Positions 1 through 11,710 of a stretch of 64,000 bases of DNA are shown here, one piece after another. The stretch is taken from the NCBI GenBank assembly GCA_900618425.1, contig UZAN01039370.1:110044-174043 (forward strand), read 5' to 3'. Within the stretch, counting starts at the first letter, position 1, and each line of letters starts with the position of its first letter. The DNA comes from Echinostoma caproni. Its lineage: Eukaryota > Platyhelminthes > Trematoda > Plagiorchiida > Echinostomatidae. The translations under genes and the position numbers were made by a program. The notes beneath the pieces were generated by a model. The model was not told where the DNA came from. It searched no databases and saw only the letters and a list, made by a program, of their open reading frames with translations.

Positions 1-1739
1 AACGACCCCGTGAGGAGAAATGGATACATTGCAAATTCGGGAATAATGAACGCTTTACACAGACATGTCATCTACTATTGTCTTTAGTGTGTTCATGTTG
101 CGACATTTGATAAAATCTCGACGATCAACTGTGCCGCGTACGGCATTCACAACCCTAATTCGTTCACCAAATTTTGCAAATGCTGCAAACAGTTTTTTGA
201 CGTTTGTTGACCTTGAAAATTCCAATAAATTTTGATCTGATTCGCTTAACGTGTCAGAGTTAAGTTGTAAGCTTGAAGACTAAACGAGTATGAGTCGAAG
301 CTAAAGAATAACGGAATTTTCTGAAACCTGTTGGTAAACTGTCTAGTTGTCCCGTTTTGAGATAAACATGTTCTATTCCTTGATCACGGAAATGTTACTT
401 TGACCGAATTAAATGCGATTATCTATTTTACAAATTTATGTTCGGATAAAACGTGTGTGAAGACACGATCAATCAAAAATAATGATGTAACTTATGTTTA
501 TCTCTTGGGATTCCTAATTCCGTGCTATTCCAATATTAGTCATTTCGCCTCATTTGTACAGGTGTGAAATCACAAAGGGAGAAAAATGTATGACTGGATG
601 AATTGGATAAGGTATACAATAAAAAGACTTAAGATAATCGCATTTCAACAAAAAGGTTTTAGTAGCTAACAGAAAAGGACAACAACTTACTCCCGGAGGT
701 ATAAAGATAACAATAAATAAAATCAATAACCTCACGATTGAACTCAGAAAACGGGGGAATAAAACAATCACGTACAGATAAGCAAAGAGGTGAGGTAATG
801 TAGTAAATTACTAGAAGTGAAAGATCTATTCATTGTGTTGCAATTAGCTGTGCCTGAGGATATAATTACTCCTATATTCGGAATATAAAACAAACGTTAA
901 ATAAGAAAACCGAAAGTAATCCAAAGAAATAATCCGATAATTATTAGCGTCATTGAGGTGAAACAAGTAATTTTTCTTCTTAGAAATCAATCACATATGG
1001 TTGATCAGATGGCACGAGGTACGCTTTGAGAACATAAGCCCGTTTTAAGGACAACTCACGTGATTTCACATTTTTGGTCAAAGTGAGAATTTTGCTTTAT
1101 TTGATATCACAAAACAGCGGATGTTTTATAAAAATAAGACAGATTATGCTATTCACACAGTGTGATATTGATGACATATTGATAATCAATCAACAAACGA
1201 AGTACATTCATCAGTCTTGCAATAGTTCTAGAAATCGAAAGTGCGATGGCAGGAGGTTGTACTGTCAATTACTCTATCTATCAGAGAAGCTTGTCGAATT
1301 TCGCTAAACGAGAAGATCGTTCATGGGTGAAAATTGAGTCGCATTCAGCCACATTTATGGGGTTCACAGAGTATGCCAACTGAAACCTAGCTGGATAGAT
1401 ATATTTGAGTCTGGCTAAATTCTCTTTTCCAAAGGAAATGTAACTGATGGTAGGACTTAAATGGTAAATAACATCAATTCAAGACTGATTTGTTTTGTAA
1501 GATGGAACCACATACAACGTTCGTACAACGATAATCATTGTTTAGTTTTGCACAATGAATTTCACAGGGAATATGTTCGACAGCTGCAACACAAGTAGAC
1601 GTCCTTTCAGGCAGAGAACTTCTCATTTTCAATAAGATCAAGAGGTACTCTATTCAGAAGGTGCTTAACAGGTACTGCAGTAGGTTTAACACACCTTCCG
1701 CTAAATTCAAGCACCGCGAATGGACAAGCTAACGTTTTT

Positions 1740-2275
1740 ATCGCATGATAGAAGTCACGTTTCGATTAATCTTCGGGGTCTACTCGAGGTCCGGGCAGCT
1801 GTAGTACTTTGACCACATCTTTCTATACATATAGTGATTCCGTTATTATAAACAGGCTTTGTAGTCGTTGGTTCTTTTTTTGTAGGAATTCAAGGAAGAA
1901 CTTTGAAACAGCCGTTAGATGATGGCAAGCTATGTGAGATGAACGTTTACTCCGTTTCTTGTTGTTTTCATGCAACCAGGTGTTCTTTGAACCCCGTGAC
2001 AACCGCATCGATCAGTTGACGCCAATCGGCGCACAGCTACAAGTGAACAAACAGGTAACCGGTGATGACATGATGATGGGCAGCTTGACTTCGAGAAGGG
2101 CCCATAGTGAACATTGCTCTTAAAGTAACCGCCAGTCTCCATATAAGGATATCACTGGTAGCTCGTGGCGTCTTTGAGTTGATCCACTGCACTCTGGAGG
2201 GAACAACAGCGGTTGCACAGCGGTTGAACTGAAGATGCCATGAGCATTCCTTTCTTTTTCTGTGCAACATCAATT
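1740..2275 (-). repeat. Possible old retroelement or repeat remnant
   Basis: A segment of higher GC than its flanks with overlapping minus-strand frames (70-78 codons) containing GPFSKSSCPSSCHHR and LVAVRRLASTDRCGCHGV. Composition and the broken frames suggest a decayed repeat. No family was recognised. Confidence 0.25.
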
Positions 2276-2814
2276 AAATTAGCAAATTTCACCCTATTCT
2301 TAATGGTGAATGGTACTGGACATCCATACAATTAGGGTGAATTTGGTGTAAATTAACTCCGGCTGTACGGTCTTTTTGAATTACCATAAGCTGTCTTTTG
2401 TTGATAGTGCCTGGGTATATCACACTGAAAGTATTTTATACCCCACATTCTGCTGACATTTATATGGGATGATCAAAGTTGTGCTCCATACACCTATTTC
2501 ATTTTAATTTTGACGTATCCGGATTGTGTCAATTTCCAGGTTTAATATGAACTGGACTTTTGGATCTCAGTGGTTGGCAACCAATGCCTCTACTCCCCTA
2601 ATATATGTTTTATGGTAATAAATGACGCGAATCTATTAGAATAGTCTCTTTTCTAAACTTTCGTAATTATTGTTTTCGTTATTTTGTTTACTTTCTTTAT
2701 CTATGAAAATTATCATGCCAGGAACATAATACATGGCGATAAGATAACAAGTCTTATTTCACTTCCTTTTTCTATGTATTAAATATACAAATGTGCAATC
2801 AACTTTCAGGAAGG

Positions 2815-2965
2815 AGGTTGCGGCTATACAAAGGCTGTCCAGGGAAAATACAGATATAGGGAAGACGGGCGGCAGTGGAGCGGTTTAACCGGGACACCGT
2901 GGTCACTAGTTGGTAACCTAACCAGTTGGCCACCACCGCCCACCACCACTACCTGTCGTAGTGTG
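2815..2965. repeat. GC-rich segment with an imperfect palindrome
   Basis: A 150-bp GC-rich island in AT-rich DNA. GTGGTCACTAGTTGGTAA (about 2899) faces TTAACCAG-like TAACCAGTTGGCCACCAC, which can form an imperfect hairpin of some 16 pairs. Unknown function; possibly the end of an old inverted-repeat element. Confidence 0.4.
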
Positions 2966-3377
2966 TTGAGTTGTAATCATAATGTATGCGTTAATCACAA
3001 GTATGAATTATATTACAATTTTTTGAGCATTACGTGCCGGCAATAAAAGAAACTAACATGAAATTATGAACCGATTGACGACTGAGTCCCTCTTTAGTAA
3101 TTCATGCTGTCAACAAACAACGACATCTTTTTAGCAGGGGCTAAAGTCATCCTGATAATGGGTGTGCAACTCACAATGGTCAACGTTGTTCGTTGGTTCA
3201 TCTGAATTTCTTGATTAATCGGAAGATCAGTAATAACGAAAGAACCAAGGGGTTGAAAATGTATAAACAATTCGATTTGGGGAGGCAAAGTGTGTAACAT
3301 GTGGAGGAGAATTCTCACCGCGTTCAATGTGCCAGGTGTATGGCAACAGACCTAGTTAACCGCGAACCCTACTCTAG

Positions 3378-3508
3378 AATTGGAATGTCTGGGTGATGTT
3401 TTTATGTGACTTAACTCAGCTGCGTAAATTCACAGTGTTGGTGGTTGACATGGTTGTTCTTCTGTTGAAACTACCGTGCGGTCTAAGTACACTGTTCAAC
3501 AGCAGCAG
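3378..3508 (+). CDS. Candidate exon, unassigned
   Basis: An open segment follows an AG at 3376-3377 and ends at CAGCAG|GTATTT. It encodes 43 residues rich in Leu/Val (DLTQLRKFTVLVVDMVVLLLK), which would suit a helical-repeat protein. It may belong to the large downstream gene, but I found no family match and the acceptor pyrimidine tract is weak. Confidence 0.25.
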
Positions 3509-6017
3509 GTATTTCATAGTAATACGAATGTTAAGACGCAGTCGTGAAGTTAGATTGCGCTTTAATGAAAACATCACGCTTTGCTGCGTGAGAAGTCATA
3601 GTAAGATCACTGGGTCGTCTCAGTTGTGTGCTTGTCTGAACCGCAAGTAAGAATATATATTGGCTTCTATTTTGTGTTTTTCTTCGTTTAAATATGTACG
3701 TGGTACTGAAGCATCATACTAACTATTTGTTACGGAAAAATATTGTTGCGGAGGAATCGGTACTTCGCTTCTATTTTTTTTAATCTTTACTGCAAATTGC
3801 CCTTGCCCGTTTTGTCACGCAGTGAACCAAATAACGTCTCGCTTTGAGCAAAACAGCAAAGGCTAAATTGACCTCTCACACTCGTCTTTCTGGACACTGT
3901 ATGCACTTTTGAGGCATTTGATCCAAGCAGAAGTTTATAAAGGCCAGCGCGAAGTACATTTTCATTTTGAGAGCAGCGCTAAATAAGTCATGCAGTTTAT
4001 TTGTGGTTGATATCACTATAAGGACATAAAGGATATTATCCACGTATCGTGTTCATTGCACCAAATATTGAATTAGATGGAAGGAAATAATACAACATAT
4101 GACCATGTCAGAACGCACAAAACCAATGGTTGAAACATCAGAAGTTTGTAGTACAAAATGATGCACTTAGGTACAACATATTGTGAGTGATTTGGGAAAT
4201 GTGCAATGAGCTATCAGGTATTGGGGAAACCGTTCCACGTATCACTGAATGTTGTCTGTAGAGCAACCGCCATTTATGAACTGATCGGTTGCGACATGAT
4301 CTTGACCGATTGAACTGCAGTGCCCCTGGAGCTTAACTTACTCTTTACAAAAGTACATGTACAGACTACCACTTTACTTTGACATAACGATGGCATGTAA
4401 ATGGTAACAACGCCGGAAATACTGTTTACTGCTTGAAACTATTCAGCTTGCATCGTCTAAAAAGAATTTTTACCACATCTAGTGAGTACTTTATGAAACA
4501 TTTTGACTTTTCTTTTGGTCTAAAGCATAGAAGACTGGAAAAGTGCTCAAACATTAGGCAGTACACAGTTGATTTCTCTACCAGAAAAAGGCATGAAACT
4601 AATTTTCTGGTATGAGTTGTTGAACTGTTTCGTCTCTAGGCCACTAGTTATGTTCTTAAACCGTTTGATGTCATGATTACCAAACATGAATCGAATGAAC
4701 TAATATTAAGTCAAAATATTTGCAAATAGAACAACATAACTTTCAACCAATTTTATTTGATTAGGAGTAACTTAGAAGAGTTCAATTTTTGAAATGAATT
4801 TGGTGTTTGGATGCTTGTTTCCCATATATTGTGGGGCACCAGGTTAGACAGTGTCAAAATGTATAGTGAAAAAATATCCAAGAAAACGGATTCAATTTCC
4901 AGATCACATTGGGCCAAAATAATTCTTGCAACTATCAAGGGGAACAGGAAAGAAAATGTTATAGGTAGAAAAAATGGGATAAGAGGGTTGCGTAAAGTGC
5001 ATATATAAACTGCACTTGAAATCTGTCATGATTTTTCAGAAGCATTCCCCTTTACTCTGATTCCTAATGGAATTCACTTGTACCCATGTAGCTAAAAACC
5101 TAGATCGACTGTAAACCAACAGCTAAAACACATTAATGAACCTCACTTCTGTTAATTTAGGCATGAAAGATGTGGAATGTTTCTCAAAATCCATTCGTGA
5201 ACAGTTTTAAGAAACAGGGCACTCGAACTGTATTGACTTGGTTTTCACCATTGCATGACAAGTTCCGCAATACACGGAAAGACAAATTTACTTTCGATAG
5301 TCATTGCTAAGGAAATTCCAATCCATCTCTTATTCCCTGACCTGAGTGAAAATGTGTTTACTAACTGCGATTCTAATGAGAGAACAACAAAATGTGTACT
5401 CCGGTTTAAGTCAATTATGCCACTTAGATTTCTTACATAAAGCGATTCATATATTTCCTCAACCCATCCTTCCCCAAAATGACTTCATATGCAATTTACT
5501 AACCAATTGTTCTTGTTGTTTGTGTGAGACTATGATTTCAACAAAAGGTTACCTACAACTCGCATTGTGAAGAGCGTGTTCTACAATTTCCATGCACATC
5601 TGTGGTAGGTCGACCGTTTAGGGTGCGTGCTCCAGTAGTGACGGAGTGGGTTGCAAAAAAATTATGGTACGTGCTCTGGAGGGTTCATTCAAGTAGTGCA
5701 ATGAAGAAAACAACGATTATTTAACTTGTAGAATGTCCGAAAAACAGAAATTATGTGCTTTGCAATTTACGATTGTGTATTTCACCTTCAAAATAAAAGG
5801 CATTCACATTTGCAGATATCGATGTCGATGCTGTTCGTTGGAAACCTGTTAAGTACTATCCTGCCATTTTAACATGAGTGTCACAATGAATCGTGGGTAA
5901 TTAGATAACATTTTTTTGTTTTTTTAATAATCTACTGGTATCCTTAGCAATATTTGTGTTTCAACCATTCATAACTATTTCGCCTTTTATAAAGAGAATA
6001 GAAACAACCATTCGCAG
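3509..6017. other. Intron-like or intergenic sequence
   Basis: Frames at 4433-4615 and 4811-5008 are Lys-rich and unsupported by splice sites or family similarity. Otherwise AT-rich with no feature seen. Confidence 0.5.
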
Positions 6018-6328
6018 GAAAAATATCTCCAGACATCGCAATCAATTTGTCTCAGTCAAAACACCAGCTTATTTCGATCACTCAAAATAGTATTTTGCGA
6101 GGGCGCCAAACGTGGGTTATTAACGTATTGTTTGTAATAATATATTGCAGTAACATTGCATTCGGATCACAAATTATATCTGAATGTTTGCAAAGTAACG
6201 GTACAGAACCAGCTGTTCTCTCATTTTATTTATTTTTATTTGAATTTTTTGATGGAAACAAACATGATTTGGAATTCGGTTTTCGGATAAGAAACTGTAC
6301 CTTAAGAAATGTCGATGGTTTAGAAAAA
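6018..6328 (+). CDS. Candidate exon, unassigned helical protein
   Basis: The acceptor is CATTCGCAG, the donor is GAAAAA|GTAAAT, and the frame is open throughout. It encodes about 103 residues, including VLSFYLFLFEFFDGNKHDLEF. A 39-bp segment inside (about 6110-6148) has GT..AG ends and keeps the frame, so it could be a tiny intron or part of the exon. It could be an N-terminal exon of the DNA-PKcs-like gene; there is no direct match. Confidence 0.35.
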
Positions 6329-9300
6329 GTAAATAATGAAGTCTTCCTTGATCAAACATTATCACAAGTCATTACTTGGCTTTGCTTAAGATTGATGCGC
6401 TATACTTAGATTTGTTTTCAATAATAAACCTTCATGAAATACGTCTTGCAATATTTTACTTTGAAGCATTCATGAAAATTATCAGGTTATAGAGTGTTAA
6501 GGATCTAATCTGCTCATTTGCATTGTGCTATCTAATTGAAGTCACACGGTGTCTCATTACAAAATGTTTATGCTATGGATAAACAACATACACTAAGAAA
6601 AATGAATAAAGTACCCTTCGGATTGCTGGCTAGTTTGGTACATACATTATGGAAGACTAAGGATTTTGGTGGCGAATATAAGCAAATTTGGGATTGCTTT
6701 ACGTGCTTATCCAATCGCAACTCCCTTATGAAACTCCATGAAAAATAGACCTTATTGATTCTAGATGGGAAGGCTGCGAGATGCGGTTGTGAAGACATAC
6801 CTCCAATTTACCTAACCCTGCTTAAACTCAAATACGAAAACCAATTTACATTTATCATGACCATAAAACCAGAACTAAATGTGAGCGGTCAGAAAAAAAT
6901 CCGCTGCACTCGAACCTTTGGACGGTTCAATATATATCACGCATAATCTTTGAGGATCTCATGATTAGAGGATCCTTGTTCAAAACGTTTGGTTCCCATT
7001 GTCNGGGAGGTTTTGAGCGGAGCGGTGAGGGGACACAAACACAATAAATCGAAATAGTTGACATTCACAGTCCTTGGCGAAGTGATGTTTTATAGGGTAC
7101 GATGATCCTTGTTACCCGGGAACAGAACAAACTCCTAACCTTTCGAAAAAGAAAAGAAAATTTAATAATACGGAATAGGTATATGTAATATATCCTTACT
7201 AAAACACCCCGAATTTTTGAACTGTGGAAACACGCGAAAGTGAATTTTCAATGCCTAACTCGCCTTCGGCACATAAATATGGCAGTAATAGGCTCGTAGT
7301 GAAAAATGAGGTAAGCAAAAAGCTGTTCTACGGGAAAAGGGAAATCAAGGTTCACTCTTCAAATGAGGCTAATGCATTGTAGTCGTTCAGCTCTGAGCTG
7401 TGAAGATTCCCATTGATGCTGAATCGTCGCAGAAGTAAAAGTAAAAATGAAGCTGAATTATATTCCAGCGTTTTTATTCTTATCCAAATAAAGGATAATA
7501 TGGCAACAGGGAGATAGGGCAATCAGGAATGGAACACAAGTTATATCCCGCATTTTGCGGTCTGTAACATTCATGTGCTTTATTTTATCATTTGGATTTC
7601 GGGTAGCACCAACGAAAACTTACATCTGCTGTGGTTTATTCCTGGGTTTTATAAGCGTCAAAATTCCTCAATCGTAGGGTATCTTCGAGATGATCGGTTT
7701 GTTCATTGCTTACCCTTAATCATTCAGTTGCCTTACTTGAGGAAAATTATTACCACAGCGATTTCGTTGAGAATCTGTAATGGATATTTTTGAAGAGCGG
7801 ACTTGACTTCAAATTAGATGTCAAGGTTTTCCATCATTTGTCTGTTTTCGTTTTCATGTATTCTAGTGGAAAATGGTTGAACCTGAGCAAATGTTCCAAA
7901 TCAGAAATTGATAACCGTTTGACAACTCCATTCATATTCATAATGTGACCAAAAAATTACTCTGTTCGTTTTGCTTTTCTGAATGTTACAAAGTCAATAA
8001 TATTTTAATCAGGTACCCTGGCAAAACAGCATCCTATCACTTCGTATTTTGACCAAGGCAAATACGGGCTTGTGTTTATCTCTAAACTTTGTAAATCTGT
8101 TCTTCTGGTTCACTTTTACACGAACATATCACTCAGTATGAAAGCTTTATTTGCAACAAAAAGATTTTCAATGCTTTATTTATCGTTACTAGTTCCAAGC
8201 TTTTGTTGAAAATATTGCATGCCAAACAATTGTGGGTTAGCCTACTTTTGGTAATCGCATCAGGTTTTAATTGCTTTCTTTGTTTACATCCGCATGCAAT
8301 CTTGTCAACTGCGGATCAACAAAACCTATTCAACCCATAAACTATTAAAATGAAGTAGATCGGTCAGCGTTTACCCTTGGAGGATTTTATCAATAGTTGT
8401 TACGCTTTATGTATCCACAGGAACACTACATTTTCAAACTTGAGTTCAGTTTTTTTGTTCTTGAACTCGCCGTTCACCTATTTAATAATCTTATGTTTAT
8501 TCACCAGATATGCTGTAAAAAGGCACGCAGATGTGTAATCTGGTATGCCCTATACAACTAAGTGAGCAATTCTCACGCTAATCTAATCAGAATGAACCGA
8601 TTATACATAAATATTTCGTAATAAATAGTATGTGAATGGTTAGACAAAGTTTCTTAGAAGCACCCGACCGGTTTCGCAGTTCTTGCCGCTCGTCAGGTAA
8701 CCTCTTGTCAGTTCATTTATATACTTGTACCCAAGAAGCAAACATTCCTTACAATAACCTTATTTGCAACACCGGGTGACTTCTGGATAGATAGCTCTTT
8801 TAGAACCAGTCCTTAGAGTAATCAATGCTATGATTCATTGTTGTTTAGGTGGGTCGGATGCTAGTAACCGTAGCAAATGCGACTTTATATATATATAAGA
8901 ATCATGAACTAAGATAATCGTAACACACAACGAGCTCGAACTATTTTCATCTGTATGCCAGTAACTATCTATTCATCGAGAAAATTAAATAAGGTAACGC
9001 ACAACGTATATTGGAGCTCGCTGTCATTCAATTAGCATTCATGGGATTCACCGCAAGGTTTAAAAATTCTAATCCAATGTGACGAATGTGAAAATATTTG
9101 GTTCATTTGCCCACTCTGCAGTATCTGTTTTTCCATGTTTTGCATGAAGCACCAACATAAAACGCATATGAAATACACCGAATTTCAAATCCATGAAGTC
9201 GGCTTACCCTATGAGGGGATGGCTGTGCATAGCATGAAGCATGCGTAAATCCTGTGATATCGATACCTTGAATGCCCTGCAAGTGTCTCGAGTATCATTC

Positions 9301-9796
9301 CGATTGACATTAAGGTGGATTGATTTAATGCCGAGATCAAATTTCTAAACCGGTTGAGGCCAAAAGCCGGTCGTCACTAATAGTGCGGTTATAACCCGGT
9401 TGGGAAATAAATACATTTTAACCAAGCCGGTGAATGGAACACTTAGTCGGGGGTTATGAAGTATCCAGTAGTGTGGCAAATTGTTTACTGGTAGGGAATT
9501 TTAGCAAATATTCTGTACAAAATGTGTATTTGCTGGGAAGATCATTACTTGAGCGCTGAGGATTTTGTCGTAGTGATTTGAACTGACTATCCTTTAGACT
9601 TCAACTTTCTATACAATTTTCAATTCGCTCAGCAAATACTAGAGTGGAGTTTCGACCATTTTGAGGCTTATCAGTGATACATATCCACCGAACCGTTCAG
9701 GCTTTGAACTACAGATCCACTGCATGATAAGGATTGTATTCCAACTGCTCTAGGACACTAACATCGGAGCTAACAATAATTACCAGTTTATGTTTA
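6329..9796. other. Intron-like or intergenic sequence
   Basis: Two adjoining frames at 6536-6946 (KMNKVPFGLLASLVHTLW; CEDIPPIYLTLLKLKYE) look mildly protein-like but have no clear borders. The hammerhead-like core at 8.67 kb is the only structured signal. Confidence 0.45.
8666..8696 (-). ncRNA. Hammerhead-ribozyme-like core in a dispersed repeat
   Basis: Reading the minus strand gives CTGACGA, a stem II hairpin (GCGG-CAAGAA-CTGC, one G-U), GAAA, the self-complementary ACCGGT as a minimal stem III, then C: a GUC cleavage triplet. All invariant hammerhead core positions are present. Stem I is not evident beyond the closing G-C pair, so a single copy may be inactive. Confidence 0.5.
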
Positions 9797-10180
9797 TTCA
9801 AATATCGTTCTCAAAGGTAGGCATTCCTCAAGCTGACCTGACAGGAACGAAAGAAGACTCTCGTGATTTTCTGGTAACTTCATTTTCAATTCTTCCACCA
9901 AGCCAGGATTTCCATTTAGGGTCGGATTGTGTTTTGACGAATCTACTCGGATGGCTAGAAAGTAATTTACAGCTAACTTGAAATTACCCGCGAGTAGCGG
10001 AAAGGGATCATAAACGCCTTTCATTCGGTGGATTCGGGGTTCCGCACTCCGGATATAAGAGTGAATCTGCTTCATCGATGAACCCTCAATACAGTGAATC
10101 ACTAATCTAATGTTTCCCGAGTGTAGAATTGATGAAAAGAACTGAGAATTGTGCAAGGACATGGATTCCAAAGGATACAT
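9797..10180 (-). pseudogene. Degraded LTR-retrotransposon gag-like fragment (BEL/Pao type?)
   Basis: A 128-codon minus-strand frame contains SAEPRIHRMKGVYDPFPLLA, NPTLNGNPGLVEELKMKLPE and SFLSGQLEECLPL. The NPxLVxELKxKLP pattern is reminiscent of flatworm BEL/Pao gag-pol polyproteins. No protease, reverse transcriptase or LTR is seen beside it, so it is a fragment. It could also be an unrelated gene exon. Confidence 0.35.
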
Positions 10181-11543
10181 ATTTCAAATGTGTATCATTT
10201 AGTTTGCAAGGGAGTACCTATACTTCAAAATTTGATGCTTAAACCAATAACTTTATCACCAGAATTATTACTGCAAATCTAAATCAATATTATCAGCATT
10301 AGATCCAGATTTAATCTGCTATTATGTCTGTTTGCGTATTTAGTCTGTTCAAGTAAATTCTTTCATTAACTAACATCACTATTTTCGAAATGAACAAAGA
10401 TGGATTGGTTAAATGTTTTACGTCTATACCGATTTAGGATCTCATCAAAGTTGATCACTTTACTGGTGTATGGTAGGATGACATCGGTCATTTAGCTCGC
10501 TGCACCCATCTGCAAAGCCGTTTGATTCGTATTCGACGGGTCAACATCTGTCCTCCAGTTGTGCACAAATCACTGTCGATGTACTCCATCGGGTGTAACT
10601 AGAATCCCTGCCTCAATGTTGATGAGTGAAAAGGGAAAGTAAAAACATCATGCACTACATACATCAATGTAGAAATTAAAAAAAATTGATTAGAACCGAT
10701 TGTCCTCAACTGTCAACTCGAACGAAAGGTGTACTCTCGCAACGGTAAAGTACTACGGAATACAAGCAAACACATAGATTGGATGAGAGCAGCAAAGATT
10801 GAGAGATTAGTTGAAAAAGAGCGAAACACTAATGGTACCGTCTGGACCTGGTGTGAGTAGAAACGGAATAGTAAAAAGTTAGAATGCATTGGGTTTATCC
10901 GTATACGAGGAAAAGGGTTCAATTATATCGACAGGGTGCGGAACAGATATGTTATTTCTTGCGAAGATGTTGGTAAAAGTACTCCCAAGTAAACACATGG
11001 AACAGATATGATAATATGTTACATTAAAAAGCAACAGTGGGATGTATATCACGGTCATTATTCTATTTCACAAAATGAATTTTGTACTACGCCTATTTTT
11101 TTAATTTTTTTAGATATCTTAGGCAGTTTTCTAGAGTGCTTATGTGCATTGCATAAACTCATATGACGGGTTGAAATGTATCTACATTCATTGATATAAC
11201 TACATACATTGCGCTTATTATAAACAAAAATGCGTGCTCCATGTATTTGGTTTGAAAATTATAATTTTTGTTTTCTTGTTCCCGTAGTGTTGCCAATTTA
11301 ACTACGGACCAAACACAAATTTTCAAAATGGTATTCAGTTTGTAGTCTAATGAAGCACGCAGTAGTGATGGACAGCCACGCCTGAGGCTCTAAGAATGCT
11401 CTTTGTCCTTCTCCCCTGTTTCAATCGACCTGCTCAACCTGTGATCTGTTCAGCACTGCATTCCGGACTTCTGAGGAGTAGTTTCTATCACACAAGTACC
11501 CAAATCGTGAACGTCTAAATTTCACCTGATTTTTTTATCTTAG

Positions 11544-11710
11544 TCGGTTTGAAAGTGCTTAACACGATTCGATTACAGATTTTGTCCCAGCTGGATGCAC
11601 CTAATCTCATTCGATTTGTCCATCTTAGCTCCAGCTCAACTCTCAATGCGCTGGCGCATTTGGACAGAAAATGTAAAGCTATTCGGTTGTGTTTCTTTGA
11701 CTATGATGGT
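11544..11710 (+). CDS. PRKDC: DNA-PKcs-like gene, exon
   Basis: A strong acceptor (GATTTTTTTATCTTAG) and a GATGGT|GTGTTA donor enclose an open frame. The peptide has IRLQILSQLDAPNL and, further on, LDRKCKAIRLCFFDYD. In DNA-PKcs the equivalent stretch reads IRIRVVQML... and WDREKRLSFAVPF. A GTGTGT donor two bases earlier (exon end 11708) is the alternative, but only 11710 gives a phase 0 join to the next exon. Confidence 0.55.

Larger units (their letters stand above)
1..3377. other. No gene recognised
   Basis: AT-rich sequence with scattered short frames lacking splice support. Apart from the two GC-rich segments described, nothing is supported. Confidence 0.6.

Noticed and set aside
4620..4650. 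GACGAAACAG on the minus strand as a hammerhead 3' half
   Set aside because: The CTGANGA half is missing.
6536..6946. Two adjoining plus-strand frames with protein-like composition
   Set aside because: A stop separates them, no splice borders join them in phase, and no family was recognised.
9790..9981. Plus-strand 63-codon frame
   Set aside because: Antisense shadow of the longer gag-like minus frame.
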